Assembly: GCA_045579305.1 (NCBI GenBank)
Contig: JAZNLY010000083.1
Coordinates: 1 to 15,517 of the forward strand
Direction: 5' to 3'
Origin: Fimenecus sp045579305
Lineage (GTDB): Bacteria; Bacillota; Clostridia; Oscillospirales; Acutalibacteraceae
Length of the DNA: 15,517 bases
Both the position numbers and the translations under genes were made by a program. Numbering within the stretch: the first letter of the stretch is position 1; every line of letters begins with the position of its first letter. Of this stretch, positions 5,833-13,489 are shown piece by piece. The notes beneath the pieces are model-generated. The model was not told the origin of the DNA and did not search any database. It saw only the letters and a list, made by a program, of their open reading frames with translations.

Positions 5833-7080
5833 ATGGAATACTACGAAATTACAAGAGAACCTGAAAAAGCGCTTTTAATCTCCGTTGATACGGGTGATTT
5901 TGATGCAGACGCTTCCATAGAAGAACTCACGCTCCTGACGGAAAGTGCAGGGGCTTCGGTCGTTGGTTCAATTATTCAGCGCAAAAGCACTCCCGACGGT
6001 GCAACTTACCTTGGTAAAGGTCGTTTAGCCGAAGCAGAACTTTTCTGTCATAATCAGGAAATTGACTTAATCGTCTGTGATGGTGAGCTTACTCCGTCTC
6101 AAATACGAAACATTGAAAATGCTACTGATGTCCGTGTTGTTGACAGAACCCAGTTAATTCTCGACATCTTTGCCCTTCGTGCAAAGACAAGTGAAGGTAA
6201 ATTACAGGTGGAACTTGCTCAGCTTAAATATTCTCTTCCAAGACTTACGGGTAAAGGCAAACAGTTATCCCGTCTTGGTGGTGGTATCGGTACCCGTGGT
6301 CCCGGTGAAACAAAGCTTGAGAGTGACCGTCGTCATATAATGAGGCGAATGCACGCTTTACAGGAACAACTTAACGAGGTTGAAAAAAGACGTGGACTTC
6401 TTCGTAAAAGACGAGAAAAAGACGGTGTTATCACAGTTGCCCTTGTTGGTTACACAAATGCAGGTAAATCAACACTTATGAATGCTCTTACAGATGCAGG
6501 AGTGTTGGCAGAGGACAAGCTTTTTGCCACTCTTGACCCCACTTCGAGAAAACTTTCACTTCCAAACGGACAAGATGTTATGCTCATTGACACAGTTGGT
6601 TTTGTGAGCCGACTTCCACACGATTTGGTCAAGGCATTCAAGTCAACTCTTGAAGAAGCAAGTGAAGCAGATGTGATTCTCAATGTATGCGACGCGTCGG
6701 ACATTCATTGTAGTGAGCATATTGAGATTACCACCGATATTCTCCGTGATTTAGGTTGCAAGGGTGACAACATAATCACAGTAATGAACAAGTGCGACAA
6801 GGCAGAAAATGTATTTGACCTGATTTCCTTTGGCAAGACGGTTATGATAAGTGCCTTAAAGGGTGTGAATCTCGATTTACTCCTTCGTGAAATCGAAAAA
6901 GTCCTTGAATTAAAGAGTGTTACCCTTGATTTGCTTATTCCGTTCTCAAAGGGTGGCGAAGTGAATTTTATCCGTAACAACGGAAAGATTTTAAGTGAGG
7001 AATTTACCGCAGACGGTACAAAACTGAAAGTAATTCTGCCTGCTTCTATGGCAGATAAATATAAAGAATATGTGGTGTAA
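5833..7080 (+). CDS. hflX: GTPase HflX
   Basis: The 415-residue product is a complete HflX, a ribosome-binding GTPase that splits stalled or hibernating 70S/50S particles. The N-terminal HflX domain covers about 20-110. A Gly-rich linker, GGGIGTRGPGE, lies at 149-159, followed by a charged coiled-coil (RRMHALQEQLNEVEKRR). The G domain shows G1 GYTNAGKST (206-214), G3 DTVGF (from 253), G4 NKCD (319-322) and SALKG as G5. I place the start at ATG 5833, with AAAGG seven bases upstream; an in-frame GTG at 5812 lies in the heptamer repeat. A promoter was not recognised; the upstream terminator makes read-through unlikely. The GH35 gene starts 3 bases after the stop, so the two probably share a transcript. 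Confidence 0.95.
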   Translation: MEYYEITREPEKALLISVDTGDFDADASIEELTLLTESAGASVVGSIIQRKSTPDGATYLGKGRLAEAELFCHNQEIDLIVCDGELTPSQIRNIENATDVRVVDRTQLILDIFALRAKTSEGKLQVELAQLKYSLPRLTGKGKQLSRLGGGIGTRGPGETKLESDRRHIMRRMHALQEQLNEVEKRRGLLRKRREKDGVITVALVGYTNAGKSTLMNALTDAGVLAEDKLFATLDPTSRKLSLPNGQDVMLIDTVGFVSRLPHDLVKAFKSTLEEASEADVILNVCDASDIHCSEHIEITTDILRDLGCKGDNIITVMNKCDKAENVFDLISFGKTVMISALKGVNLDLLLREIEKVLELKSVTLDLLIPFSKGGEVNFIRNNGKILSEEFTADGTKLKVILPASMADKYKEYVV

Positions 7081-7083
7081 ACT

Positions 7084-8820
7084 ATGAAATTTGAAATTAT
7101 TAAAGACCAATTTGTAAAAGACGGACAACCTGTTAAGCTCATTTCAGGTGCTGTTCATTATTTTCGTAATATGCCTGACACATGGGCAGATATTTTTATG
7201 AAATTAAAGGCAATGGGTTGCAACTGTGTTGAAACTTATTGCGCCTGGAATATGCACGAGAAAATTCCGGGACAGTTTGATTTTACAGGCATTCTCGACA
7301 TCGGCAAATTCATTAAAATGGCTCAGGATTCAGGACTTATGGTTATTGTAAGACCCGGTCCGTACATCTGCTCAGAGTGGGAATTCGGCGGACTTCCTTG
7401 GTGGATTCAGGCTGATGAAGATATGGAAATCCGTTGTATGAACGAAAAATACATAGAAAGATTTGATATGTATCTTGACAGACTTTGTGAAGAAATCAAG
7501 CCATATCTCACCACAAATGGCGGCTCTGTAATTATGGTACAGTGTGAAAACGAGTACGGATATTACGGTGACGACAAGGAATATCTTAACTATCTTAAAA
7601 AAGGTTTTGAGGACAGAGGAATTGATGTTCCACTTTTCACATCCGACGGTACTTCCATGTCCGACTTGCTTGACGGTACAATTGACGGATGCCTTTCAAC
7701 TCTCAATTTCGGTAGCCGAGTAGAAGAAAATTTCAAGGCACACGACGAGTTATTCCCGGAAATGCCTAAAATGTGTATGGAAATGTGGAATGGTTGGTTT
7801 GATGCCTGGGGCGATGAGCAACACCACACAACATCTGCAGAGGATTATGCAAAAGTTGTTGACGATATGCTTACAAAAGGCAGTCTTAATATGTATATGT
7901 TCATCGGTGGCACTAACTTCGGCTTCACATCAGGTGCTAACCACTATGAAACCTTCAAGCCTGACGTTACAAGCTACGACTATGACGCCATGCTTACAGA
8001 ATGTGGCGATGTGACACCAAAATATATGGCTGTCCGTGAAGTAATCAAAAAGCATATCGGTGAAGAATTGCCCGAAATTCCAAAGGACAGAGAGAAAAAG
8101 GCATACGGAAAAGTTACTCTTAACGAAAGTACAGGCTTTTTCACAGCACTTCCACACCTTGCAAAGCCTGTACATTCCGATGTACCGAAATGTATGGAAA
8201 AATACGGAAACGGTTACGGATATATTGCTTACAGAACAACTCTCGGCAGAGATTACGAGGACACTCGTCTTTCTTTTGAAAGCCTTGGTGACAGAGCACA
8301 GATTTACATAAATGACCAGCTCATTGACATTCTCTATATCAATGACCGACTTGAAACAAAATTCAGTGGTAAAAAAGGTGACGTGCTCACAGTTCTTTGC
8401 GAAAATATGGGCAGATGCAACTTCGGCGCAAAAATGATGCGAAAAAAAGGTATCGCAGGCAGATGTCTTTTTGATAACCGAGTGCATTTTAACTGGGAAG
8501 TTTACACAATGCCTATGGATAATCTCGGTAATATTCCTTTTGGGAATAAGGAATTCAATGAAAAATCTGCATTTTATCGTGGCTTTATCAACATCCAGAA
8601 TCCAAAGGACACATTCTTAAAGCTCCCTGATTTCACAAAAGGTTTCGTCACAATAAACGGCTTTAATCTTGGCAGATACTGGGAAATCGGCCCTCAGCAG
8701 ACACTTTATGTCCCTGCATCAGTTCTTCGTGATGGTGAAAATGAGATTATTGTCTTTGAATCCGACGGATTAAAAGGTGAAGCAGTTGTTGAATTTGTTG
8801 ACACACCGGTTCTTGGATAA
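7084..8820 (+). CDS. beta-galactosidase, glycoside hydrolase family 35
   Basis: The 578-residue product has an N-terminal TIM barrel to about residue 320 (ISGAVHYFRNMPDTW, then VRPGPYICSEWEFGGLPWW, the family hallmark) and C-terminal beta-sandwich domains with a jelly-roll-like end (FNLGRYWEIGPQQTLYVPA). The acid/base is Glu157 in QCENEYG and the nucleophile Glu233 in MCMEMWNGWFD, assigned from GH35 family knowledge. It removes terminal beta-galactose from oligosaccharides. No signal peptide is present, so it acts in the cytoplasm. It starts 3 bases after hflX with no good ribosome binding site, suggesting coupling to hflX translation. Functionally it suits galM rather than hflX. Length and motifs are normal, with no sign of decay. 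Confidence 0.95.
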   Translation: MKFEIIKDQFVKDGQPVKLISGAVHYFRNMPDTWADIFMKLKAMGCNCVETYCAWNMHEKIPGQFDFTGILDIGKFIKMAQDSGLMVIVRPGPYICSEWEFGGLPWWIQADEDMEIRCMNEKYIERFDMYLDRLCEEIKPYLTTNGGSVIMVQCENEYGYYGDDKEYLNYLKKGFEDRGIDVPLFTSDGTSMSDLLDGTIDGCLSTLNFGSRVEENFKAHDELFPEMPKMCMEMWNGWFDAWGDEQHHTTSAEDYAKVVDDMLTKGSLNMYMFIGGTNFGFTSGANHYETFKPDVTSYDYDAMLTECGDVTPKYMAVREVIKKHIGEELPEIPKDREKKAYGKVTLNESTGFFTALPHLAKPVHSDVPKCMEKYGNGYGYIAYRTTLGRDYEDTRLSFESLGDRAQIYINDQLIDILYINDRLETKFSGKKGDVLTVLCENMGRCNFGAKMMRKKGIAGRCLFDNRVHFNWEVYTMPMDNLGNIPFGNKEFNEKSAFYRGFINIQNPKDTFLKLPDFTKGFVTINGFNLGRYWEIGPQQTLYVPASVLRDGENEIIVFESDGLKGEAVVEFVDTPVLG

Positions 8821-8843
8821 GTGCAACTACATTGTGGCTCATT

Positions 8844-8928
8844 GTCATTTTGAGGAGCGTTGCGACGAAGAATCTCAGTTGGTAAACATATAACCTTGGA
8901 AGAGATTCTTCGCTACTCTCAGAATGAC
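8844..8928 (+). repeat. imperfect inverted repeat, REP/MITE-like, ~85 bp
   Basis: The outer arms GTCATTTTGAG (8844) and CTCAGAATGAC (ending 8928) are near complements, and inner arms GAAGAATCTC and GAGATTCTTCG also pair. Together they form a long hairpin between the convergent GH35 and GH43 genes. Similar GAAGAATCTC-type intergenic inverted repeats are scattered in many bacterial genomes; I recall the type but cannot name the family. Confidence 0.65.
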
Positions 8929-8947
8929 CTACCAAATTGATTAACAT

Positions 8948-8990
8948 TAAAACAAAAAGGAGAGTAGTTCATCCACTCTCCTTTAATTTT
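8948..8990 (-). terminator. bidirectional intrinsic terminator between convergent GH35 and GH43 genes
   Basis: AAAGGAGAGT (8956-8965) and ACTCTCCTTT (8975-8984) form a perfect 10-bp stem with a 9-base loop. The minus-strand exit is followed by TTGTTTT, a good U-tail for the GH43 gene. The plus-strand tail (AATTTTATTT) is poorer but may end the hflX-GH35 transcript. Confidence 0.8.
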
Positions 8991-9891
8991 ATTTATAATA
9001 CTTTTTAAGTTCGTCTGCCACGCTCTGTGGAATTTTCAGAACACCGCCATGACGCTTCTTCTGTTTACCAAAGTCATATTGGTCAGGTGAAAGTTGTGTA
9101 TAAACTCCACTTGCAAGGTCATCGGTGATAAATGGTATATAGCCACGATTTCCATGGTATTGGTCAGCAATAACACACCATTTACCCATTTCTTCAAGGA
9201 AATATGCCTCAGGTCCTTCAAGTCCGAAGAAGTTTTCAAAGGTTTCAGAATAAATCTTCTCGTATTCCTTGCCGACAAGAGTATCACATTTTTCAAGGAT
9301 GATAAGCTTATTTGTTTCGTCCTTTGTGAATCGGTAATACATTCCGTTGTCCCACACAATATTTGTGTCAATCAGTGAAGTTTCACCATCGATAAACTTG
9401 AATGTAGGTGTAAATTCCTTGAAATCCTTTGTGAAAGTGCCGTAAATTCTCTGTTTACGCTCTTCTTCGCCATCTTCCCTGACATTACTTGCAAAGAAGA
9501 CAAACCACATATCCTTTTCTTTACAGTAAATTGTTTCCGGTGCCCATACACATCCGGCATCAGGAATACCAACCTCACAAAGTCGCTCATCACTCCAATG
9601 AATCAAATCCTCTGACTCCCATACACGGATACAACGGCTGCCGATTGTTGTGAAAGCCTCCCAGTCATTACTGATTGCCAATAAATCCGTCGCAATTAAA
9701 AAGTATTTCTTCAGTTTTTCGTCATATACCATGAATGGGTCACGAATGCCTTTTGTACCAAGCTCTGAAGTGAGAATCGGCTCTTCAGACCCGATATCCG
9801 TCCAGTGAAGTCCGTCATCACTTAAAGAAAACCAGATATGTTCCTTATCCCCTGACTCACCACTTGTAAAATATGTGAATAAATATGCCAT
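8989..9891 (-). CDS. glycoside hydrolase family 43-like protein (five-bladed beta-propeller)
   Basis: The 300-residue product has repeated propeller-blade sequence (DGLHWTDI, RDPFMVYDEKLKKYFLIATD, EDLIHWS). It shows the GH43 motifs RDPF (50-53), VWAPE (115-119), LIDTN with Asp175 as likely pKa modulator, and LEGPE with Glu225 as likely acid. Asp51 is the best candidate for the base, but the N-terminus lacks the usual early Asp, so this is less sure. Members act on arabinose- or xylose-containing oligosaccharides; the substrate cannot be read here. No signal peptide is present, so it is cytoplasmic. GGGAG lies 8 bases before the ATG and a promoter lies at 9925-9952. It is transcribed alone, towards the GH35 gene. 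Confidence 0.88.
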   Translation of the reverse strand: MAYLFTYFTSGESGDKEHIWFSLSDDGLHWTDIGSEEPILTSELGTKGIRDPFMVYDEKLKKYFLIATDLLAISNDWEAFTTIGSRCIRVWESEDLIHWSDERLCEVGIPDAGCVWAPETIYCKEKDMWFVFFASNVREDGEEERKQRIYGTFTKDFKEFTPTFKFIDGETSLIDTNIVWDNGMYYRFTKDETNKLIILEKCDTLVGKEYEKIYSETFENFFGLEGPEAYFLEEMGKWCVIADQYHGNRGYIPFITDDLASGVYTQLSPDQYDFGKQKKRHGGVLKIPQSVADELKKYYK

Positions 9892-9924
9892 AGTGTTTTC
9901 TCCCGTAAATTAATTGCTTTGAGA

Positions 9925-9952
9925 ATTATACCATAATAACGGAAAATTGCAA
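9925..9952 (-). promoter_or_regulatory. extended -10 promoter of the GH43-like gene
   Basis: On the minus strand TGGTATAAT supplies a perfect -10 (9925-9930) with the TGN extension. TTGCAA (9947-9952) lies 16 bases upstream as a -35. Confidence 0.7.
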
Positions 9953-9978
9953 AGTAAAATCATTACCATTTCATATGC

Positions 9979-10189
9979 AAATTATAATTTATCGGGATAG
10001 TTTAATTCATAGATTATGGTAGGGCGGTAGCTTGCTGCCGCCGAAAAGCAACAGATAATTCAACAACGGCGGGGTCAAGACCCCGCCCTACCACTACGCC
10101 ATATTGGTTGTTCTTTAAAATCGCAACGCAGTTCCATAATTCTGAATTCTGAATTCTGAATTCTGCATTCAATCGACAAACTCCAATTC
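9979..10189 (+). repeat. ~210-bp interspersed repeat with GC-rich hairpins, copy 2
   Basis: This copy aligns with 1067-1279 in the same orientation. The right hairpin (10067-10092) is the same GGCGGGGTC palindrome, but the left arm (10018-10043) has been replaced by a different self-complementary sequence, GGCGGTAGC pairing with GCTGCCGCC. The block beginning CCATATTGGTTGTTC is unchanged. It lies between the GH43 promoter and the tRNA promoter. Confidence 0.75.
10138..10165 (+). repeat. heptamer tandem repeat, four perfect units of aattctg
   Basis: Four identical 7-base units occupy the same place within the 210-bp repeat that holds a different heptamer tract in copy 1. The tract is perfect, so it may be recently expanded and variable between strains. 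Confidence 0.75.
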
Positions 10190-10246
10190 AGTTAAAACAA
10201 AAATAATACTACCGACAAATTTTCACGAAATTTTCAAAAATAGTTA

Positions 10247-10275
10247 TTGACAAACGCACAGAAATAGTATATACT
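10247..10275 (+). promoter_or_regulatory. sigma-A promoter of tRNA-Pro
   Basis: A perfect TTGACA (10247-10252) and TATACT (10270-10275) are separated by 17 bases. The mature tRNA begins 29 bases after the -10 box. Confidence 0.85.
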
Positions 10276-10304
10276 ATCAAAGCTGACGAAAAAAGCATAT
10301 ACTT

Positions 10305-10380
10305 CGGGGTGTAGCGCAGCTGGTAGCGCGCCACATTTGGGATGTGGATGCCGCAGGTTCGACTCCTGTCACTCCGACCA
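10305..10380 (+). tRNA. tRNA-Pro (anticodon UGG)
   Basis: The 76 bases fold as a full cloverleaf. The acceptor stem is CGGGGTG/CACTCCG with one G-T pair, the D-arm contains AGCTGGTA, and the anticodon stem is CCACA/TGTGG around TTTGGGA (anticodon TGG). The T-arm is GCAGG/CCTGT around TTCGACT, and an encoded CCA end is present. It reads proline codons. It has its own promoter and terminator. Its last 23 bases recur at 13274-13296. Confidence 0.97.
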
Positions 10381-10424
10381 AAATAGCAGTTTCGACTTAT
10401 GTCGGGACTGCTATTTTCTTTGTT
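10381..10424 (+). terminator. intrinsic terminator of tRNA-Pro
   Basis: AAATAGCAGT and ACTGCTATTT pair around an inner CGAC/GTCG helix, and TTTTCTTTGTTTT follows. The stem begins directly after the CCA end. Confidence 0.85.
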
Positions 10425-10433
10425 TTGATAGCA

Positions 10434-10463
10434 AGGAGTCGAACCTCGTGGAGATTTTTGCGT
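10434..10463 (+). repeat. inverted copy of the tRNA T-arm plus conserved flank
   Basis: AGGAGTCGAACCT (10434-10446) is the exact complement of the tRNA T-arm segment 10355-10367. It is followed by CGTGGAGATTTTTGCG. The same arrangement with two changes recurs at 13351-13378, after the partial tRNA copy. Its role is unknown. Confidence 0.6.
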
Positions 10464-10481
10464 TAGGAAAACAGAACTAAC

Positions 10482-10514
10482 AAAAAAAACAGACCAAAAT
10501 CTTTTTATATTTTG
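10482..10514 (-). terminator. weak intrinsic terminator of the Ig-like-domain gene
   Basis: On the minus strand CAAAAT and ATTTTG form a 6-bp stem with an 8-base loop. GTCTG and then a run of eight T follow. The stem is AT-rich but the U-tract is strong. It starts about 18 bases after the stop codon. Confidence 0.5.
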
Positions 10515-10531
10515 TTCTTAATCTACTTTTA

Positions 10532-13156
10532 CTACTTCAACATACCGTGGTATCTACCCATCCAGTATGGAAGAGTGTATGTTGTGGAGCCTTCCATTTC
10601 ATAAGGTGAATAGGCGCCGTCGAGCCTGAAGGTTAAACTGTTGAACTTATGGAGTGCACGTTCATCAGGCGCGGCAACTTTCCATTGAAGCCTTGATACA
10701 CTGAGAACAATGCCTACAAGCCTGATAATTTCGCTGTTACTTCTCCAGAACAACGGTTTCACCACATTCGGGTCATAGCTGAGCTCGTTTGTTCCTCCAA
10801 CTCCGCAATCTTCTTCAAGGTCAAGTTCTTTGATGTCGTCTCGGTTTTCATTTGTTGCAAGATATTTTATTGTTTCAATGGGATGACGTGAAAGTGACCA
10901 TGCAGCAGTATCAATAAGGCTATTGCCGTAATAGTCTGTCTTTTCCTCATCAGGATAAGCGAGCTGATAGATATAATACCACAAAGGATTTTCACTAAAG
11001 CTTATTGAATACCACCAGTCATCAATACCTTCTCTGTAATATGAAAGAAGTTCTTCATCATCCTCCATCTGGAAAAGAAGATAATAAGCAAGCATAGCCA
11101 TTTCTTCATCGGAATCGTTAAGAATCATACGATATACAGTCTTTATTGTTTCAGTTTCCATAAACGGTCTGAGTAAGAGTGGAATAACCGTTGATACACT
11201 TGCTGCGTATTCCATAATAGCCATTTTATAGCGTTCCCAGTTTTGGGTCATTATCGTTGCATATTCGTATGCAGGGTCGAGGGCAGCCATACGATATTCG
11301 TCTTCCCATTTCTGATTGCCTGTTACGTAAGCAGCAAGTTTGAATGTTGTCAGAAGAACTGCCGACTGAAGAGGAGCACCTCCTAAAGCCTGACCATTAT
11401 GGAAATATGTTCTGTTGAACTTGCCCCAGGTTGTAGGCTGACCTGTTCCATCGCAATGTGAATATCCGTTATCAACAAGATGCTGAGCAAACTTTTCCAT
11501 TGTATTTACAATAAGCGCTTTCAGTTCAGGGTCTTCGTCACCTAGAATATCATAAGCCAACTTGTAAATGAAAAGATGACCGATAACTTCATCTGCGCTT
11601 GTGTCACCCTTATACACAATATCAGTTAAATCATATCCACTGCCCACAAGGTCATTCCAGAGTCTTTCCGGTAACTGAGCGGAAGCGTCAACAACAACGC
11701 CTCTTAAATTTTCGCCGTGAAGAAGATATTCGTCATCGGATGGGTCCAATGTTGAAACGCCTGTTGCAGTTCCGTCACCATTGTGCTGCCAATAAATATT
11801 ACCGTCAAGAGCAAAATTTTCTTCCTTGAGTGAATATGTTCTTGCCCAGAAGCCTTCAAGAAGTCTTGTTCTTTTTGCATACTGATTATCTTCTTCAACA
11901 GTCGGGTCTTTCCATGAATCAGGATTGAAAACAGAAAGATGGTCAGCAGACATAATGTATGTGCGACGACCGATATTCATATAAGTTTTATTCATTTTTT
12001 CAAAAGAATCTGCAGGACTGTTACCAGGGATGTTCTGAGAATAATCTCCGCCTTCAACAAGAGCTTCGTTTGTATAATATTTACCCATATTAAGGTCTGT
12101 GACATTACCGTTTCTCTGTGCTCTCACATAGCTTTCTGTAGTGCCTTGACGCATTGAAATATATGTAAGGAAGAGAACAGCCTCTGTTGAAAGAGTTGCA
12201 GTTTTTCGAGCTTTTTCAATTTCCTCAGCAGTTGCATTCGGGTCGTCACGAAGAACTGCGTAACGCATAAGCTCACCTGCACCATACATAGCAGTCCACA
12301 AACCGTCATTGTCGGTTTCTGACGGAACAAAGTCACCAATCGCTGCATTATAGTATGAATTTGCTACCATACCACGTCTTGCAACATCTTCCTGAGTGTT
12401 TTCACTCATAATTGCAGCTTTGTCGGTACCATTCATTTCAACCATTTCAATATGAGTATAGCCTTCAGCCATAACTGTCCAGATACCATTTCCTCCATCA
12501 GAGAAAATAGCAAGAATATTTCCGTTACCTGAATCAGCACTGTAAAAATATCTGTCACCCATAAATCGTTGTTCCATATCACGAGAATTAGTTGCTTTGT
12601 TATCTGTACGAAGAACACCGTAATCAGTAATTTCCCATACTGCACCGTCAGCAGTAGTTACGGTTTTAGCATCCTGATAAGTGCTTTCATCCTTCACAGC
12701 AGCAGGAACGTCTGCACTGTCACTTTTTTTGTAACGAGTAACGATTTTCTGAAGAACATCATTTTCCTCTTCAGCTTCACCGTTGTAGTCAGTCTTTCCC
12801 TTGTTTGATTCTTTGATTTTTGTAGGTGTATTTGTTACTGTGAGAACAGCAGAAGAAGTAAGTCCGTCGGAAGTCTGTGCAGTAACAGTGACGGTTCCTT
12901 CCTTGAGTGCTGTTACCCTGCCCCATTCATCAACAGAAGCTATCTCGTCTGGTTCCGTACTCCATGTGAGAACTCTGTTTGTAACATCGGACGAGAAAAC
13001 TGCTTCAACAGTTCTTGAATCACCTATGTCCATTTCCCAGTTCTCAGGAACAACCAATCTCAGTGTGTCTTTGTCCTTGAAACTAAATGCGAAAGCGGGA
13101 ATACACGCTGACCATAGCATAACGATTGAAAGAATTAATGCAATTAATTTTTTCAT
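10532..13156 (-). CDS. large secreted protein with Ig-like (BIG2) domain and predicted helical domain
   Basis: The 874-residue product starts at ATG 13156, where AGGAGG lies 6 bases upstream; an earlier in-frame ATG at 13183 would precede the ribosome binding site and spoil the signal peptide. A signal peptide spans about 1-23 (MKKLIALILSIVMLWSACIP, then AFA). A BIG2-type Ig-like domain covers about 31-107 (ASVDEWGRVTALKEGTVTVTA). After an acidic linker comes a mixed region with TADGAVWEITDYGVL. From about residue 280 (DNDGLWTAMYGAGELMRYAVL) the sequence is helical and aromatic-rich, resembling alpha/alpha-toroid glycan enzymes, though no catalytic motif can be named. No sortase motif, repeat anchor or transmembrane end is seen, so it is probably released or held by the Ig domain. 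Substrate and function are unknown. It lies alone between the tRNA-Pro gene and a copy of the tRNA 3' end. Confidence 0.85.
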   Translation of the reverse strand: MKKLIALILSIVMLWSACIPAFAFSFKDKDTLRLVVPENWEMDIGDSRTVEAVFSSDVTNRVLTWSTEPDEIASVDEWGRVTALKEGTVTVTAQTSDGLTSSAVLTVTNTPTKIKESNKGKTDYNGEAEEENDVLQKIVTRYKKSDSADVPAAVKDESTYQDAKTVTTADGAVWEITDYGVLRTDNKATNSRDMEQRFMGDRYFYSADSGNGNILAIFSDGGNGIWTVMAEGYTHIEMVEMNGTDKAAIMSENTQEDVARRGMVANSYYNAAIGDFVPSETDNDGLWTAMYGAGELMRYAVLRDDPNATAEEIEKARKTATLSTEAVLFLTYISMRQGTTESYVRAQRNGNVTDLNMGKYYTNEALVEGGDYSQNIPGNSPADSFEKMNKTYMNIGRRTYIMSADHLSVFNPDSWKDPTVEEDNQYAKRTRLLEGFWARTYSLKEENFALDGNIYWQHNGDGTATGVSTLDPSDDEYLLHGENLRGVVVDASAQLPERLWNDLVGSGYDLTDIVYKGDTSADEVIGHLFIYKLAYDILGDEDPELKALIVNTMEKFAQHLVDNGYSHCDGTGQPTTWGKFNRTYFHNGQALGGAPLQSAVLLTTFKLAAYVTGNQKWEDEYRMAALDPAYEYATIMTQNWERYKMAIMEYAASVSTVIPLLLRPFMETETIKTVYRMILNDSDEEMAMLAYYLLFQMEDDEELLSYYREGIDDWWYSISFSENPLWYYIYQLAYPDEEKTDYYGNSLIDTAAWSLSRHPIETIKYLATNENRDDIKELDLEEDCGVGGTNELSYDPNVVKPLFWRSNSEIIRLVGIVLSVSRLQWKVAAPDERALHKFNSLTFRLDGAYSPYEMEGSTTYTLPYWMGRYHGMLK

Positions 13157-13206
13157 ATTTATCCTCCTAAAAATTAACGACATATCAGGATGTTATTTAC
13201 AATGTG

Positions 13207-13235
13207 ATTTTAACATTGGCATAAAATAATTGCAA
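13207..13235 (-). promoter_or_regulatory. possible promoter of the Ig-like-domain gene
   Basis: On the minus strand TTGCAA (13230-13235) and TAAAAT (13207-13212) are 17 bases apart, giving a leader of about 45 bases. Both boxes have mismatches, and other AT-rich hexamers nearby could serve instead. Confidence 0.4.
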
Positions 13236-13273
13236 TAGTTTTGACACAACTAATTCGCACTGTAAAACTATAA

Positions 13274-13296
13274 TTCGACTCCTGTCACTCCGACCA
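13274..13296 (+). pseudogene. partial tRNA-Pro copy (3' 23 nt), att-like direct repeat
   Basis: The last 23 bases of the tRNA-Pro gene (T-loop, 3' T-stem, acceptor strand and ACCA) are repeated exactly in the same orientation. The upstream tRNA parts are absent. A stem-loop with a U-rich tail (AAGGGA ... TCCTTTTCTTTTT, 13296-13329) follows, as a terminator would follow a tRNA. It may be an attachment-site remnant of an integrated element or the end of a decayed second tRNA gene; no integrase gene lies between the copies. Confidence 0.75.
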
Positions 13297-13330
13297 AGGG
13301 ATTTCCAGTAGGAGGTCCTTTTCTTTTTCT
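13296..13330 (+). terminator. terminator-like hairpin after the partial tRNA copy
   Basis: AAGGGA and TCCTTT pair (one G-T), with inner TCC/GGA, and TTTCTTTTTCT follows. No transcript is known to reach it, so it may be a relic of a tRNA transcription unit. Confidence 0.5.
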
Positions 13331-13350
13331 CTGTTTCTTTTTCATATAAC

Positions 13351-13378
13351 GAGTCGAACCTCATGGAGGTTTTTGCGC
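13351..13378 (+). repeat. second copy of the inverted T-arm flank
   Basis: GAGTCGAACCTC then ATGGAGGTTTTTGCG matches 10436-10463 with two substitutions in 28 bases. Each copy lies about 55-60 bases downstream of a tRNA-Pro 3' end. Confidence 0.65.
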
Positions 13379-13443
13379 TTTTAAAAGCATCGGTAGAATT
13401 GTAAAAGAGTACTTAGTATAAAAATTACCACTTCCGAAAATCT

Positions 13444-13472
13444 GCAACAGCCTGAAAACTGTTGCTTTTTTA
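13444..13472 (+). terminator. orphan intrinsic terminator upstream of the FAD oxidoreductase
   Basis: GCAACAG (13444-13450) and CTGTTGC (13459-13465) form a perfect stem, followed by six T. No gene on the plus strand lies between the tRNA-Pro terminator and this point, so what it terminates is unclear. Confidence 0.75.
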
Positions 13473-13489
13473 TTTGTGAGTGGTATAAT
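13462..13489 (+). promoter_or_regulatory. extended -10 promoter of the FAD oxidoreductase operon
   Basis: TGGTATAAT ends at 13489, with the -10 at 13484-13489 and TTGCTT (13462-13467) 16 bases upstream as a weak -35 that overlaps the terminator stem. Transcription would begin near 13496, which argues against the upstream ATG at 13496 as a start codon. Confidence 0.65.

Noticed and set aside
13088..13156. Lipoprotein signal for the Ig-like-domain protein
   Set aside because: The Cys in LWSACIP has Trp at the -3 position, which does not fit a lipobox; the AFA cleavage site fits a standard signal peptide better.
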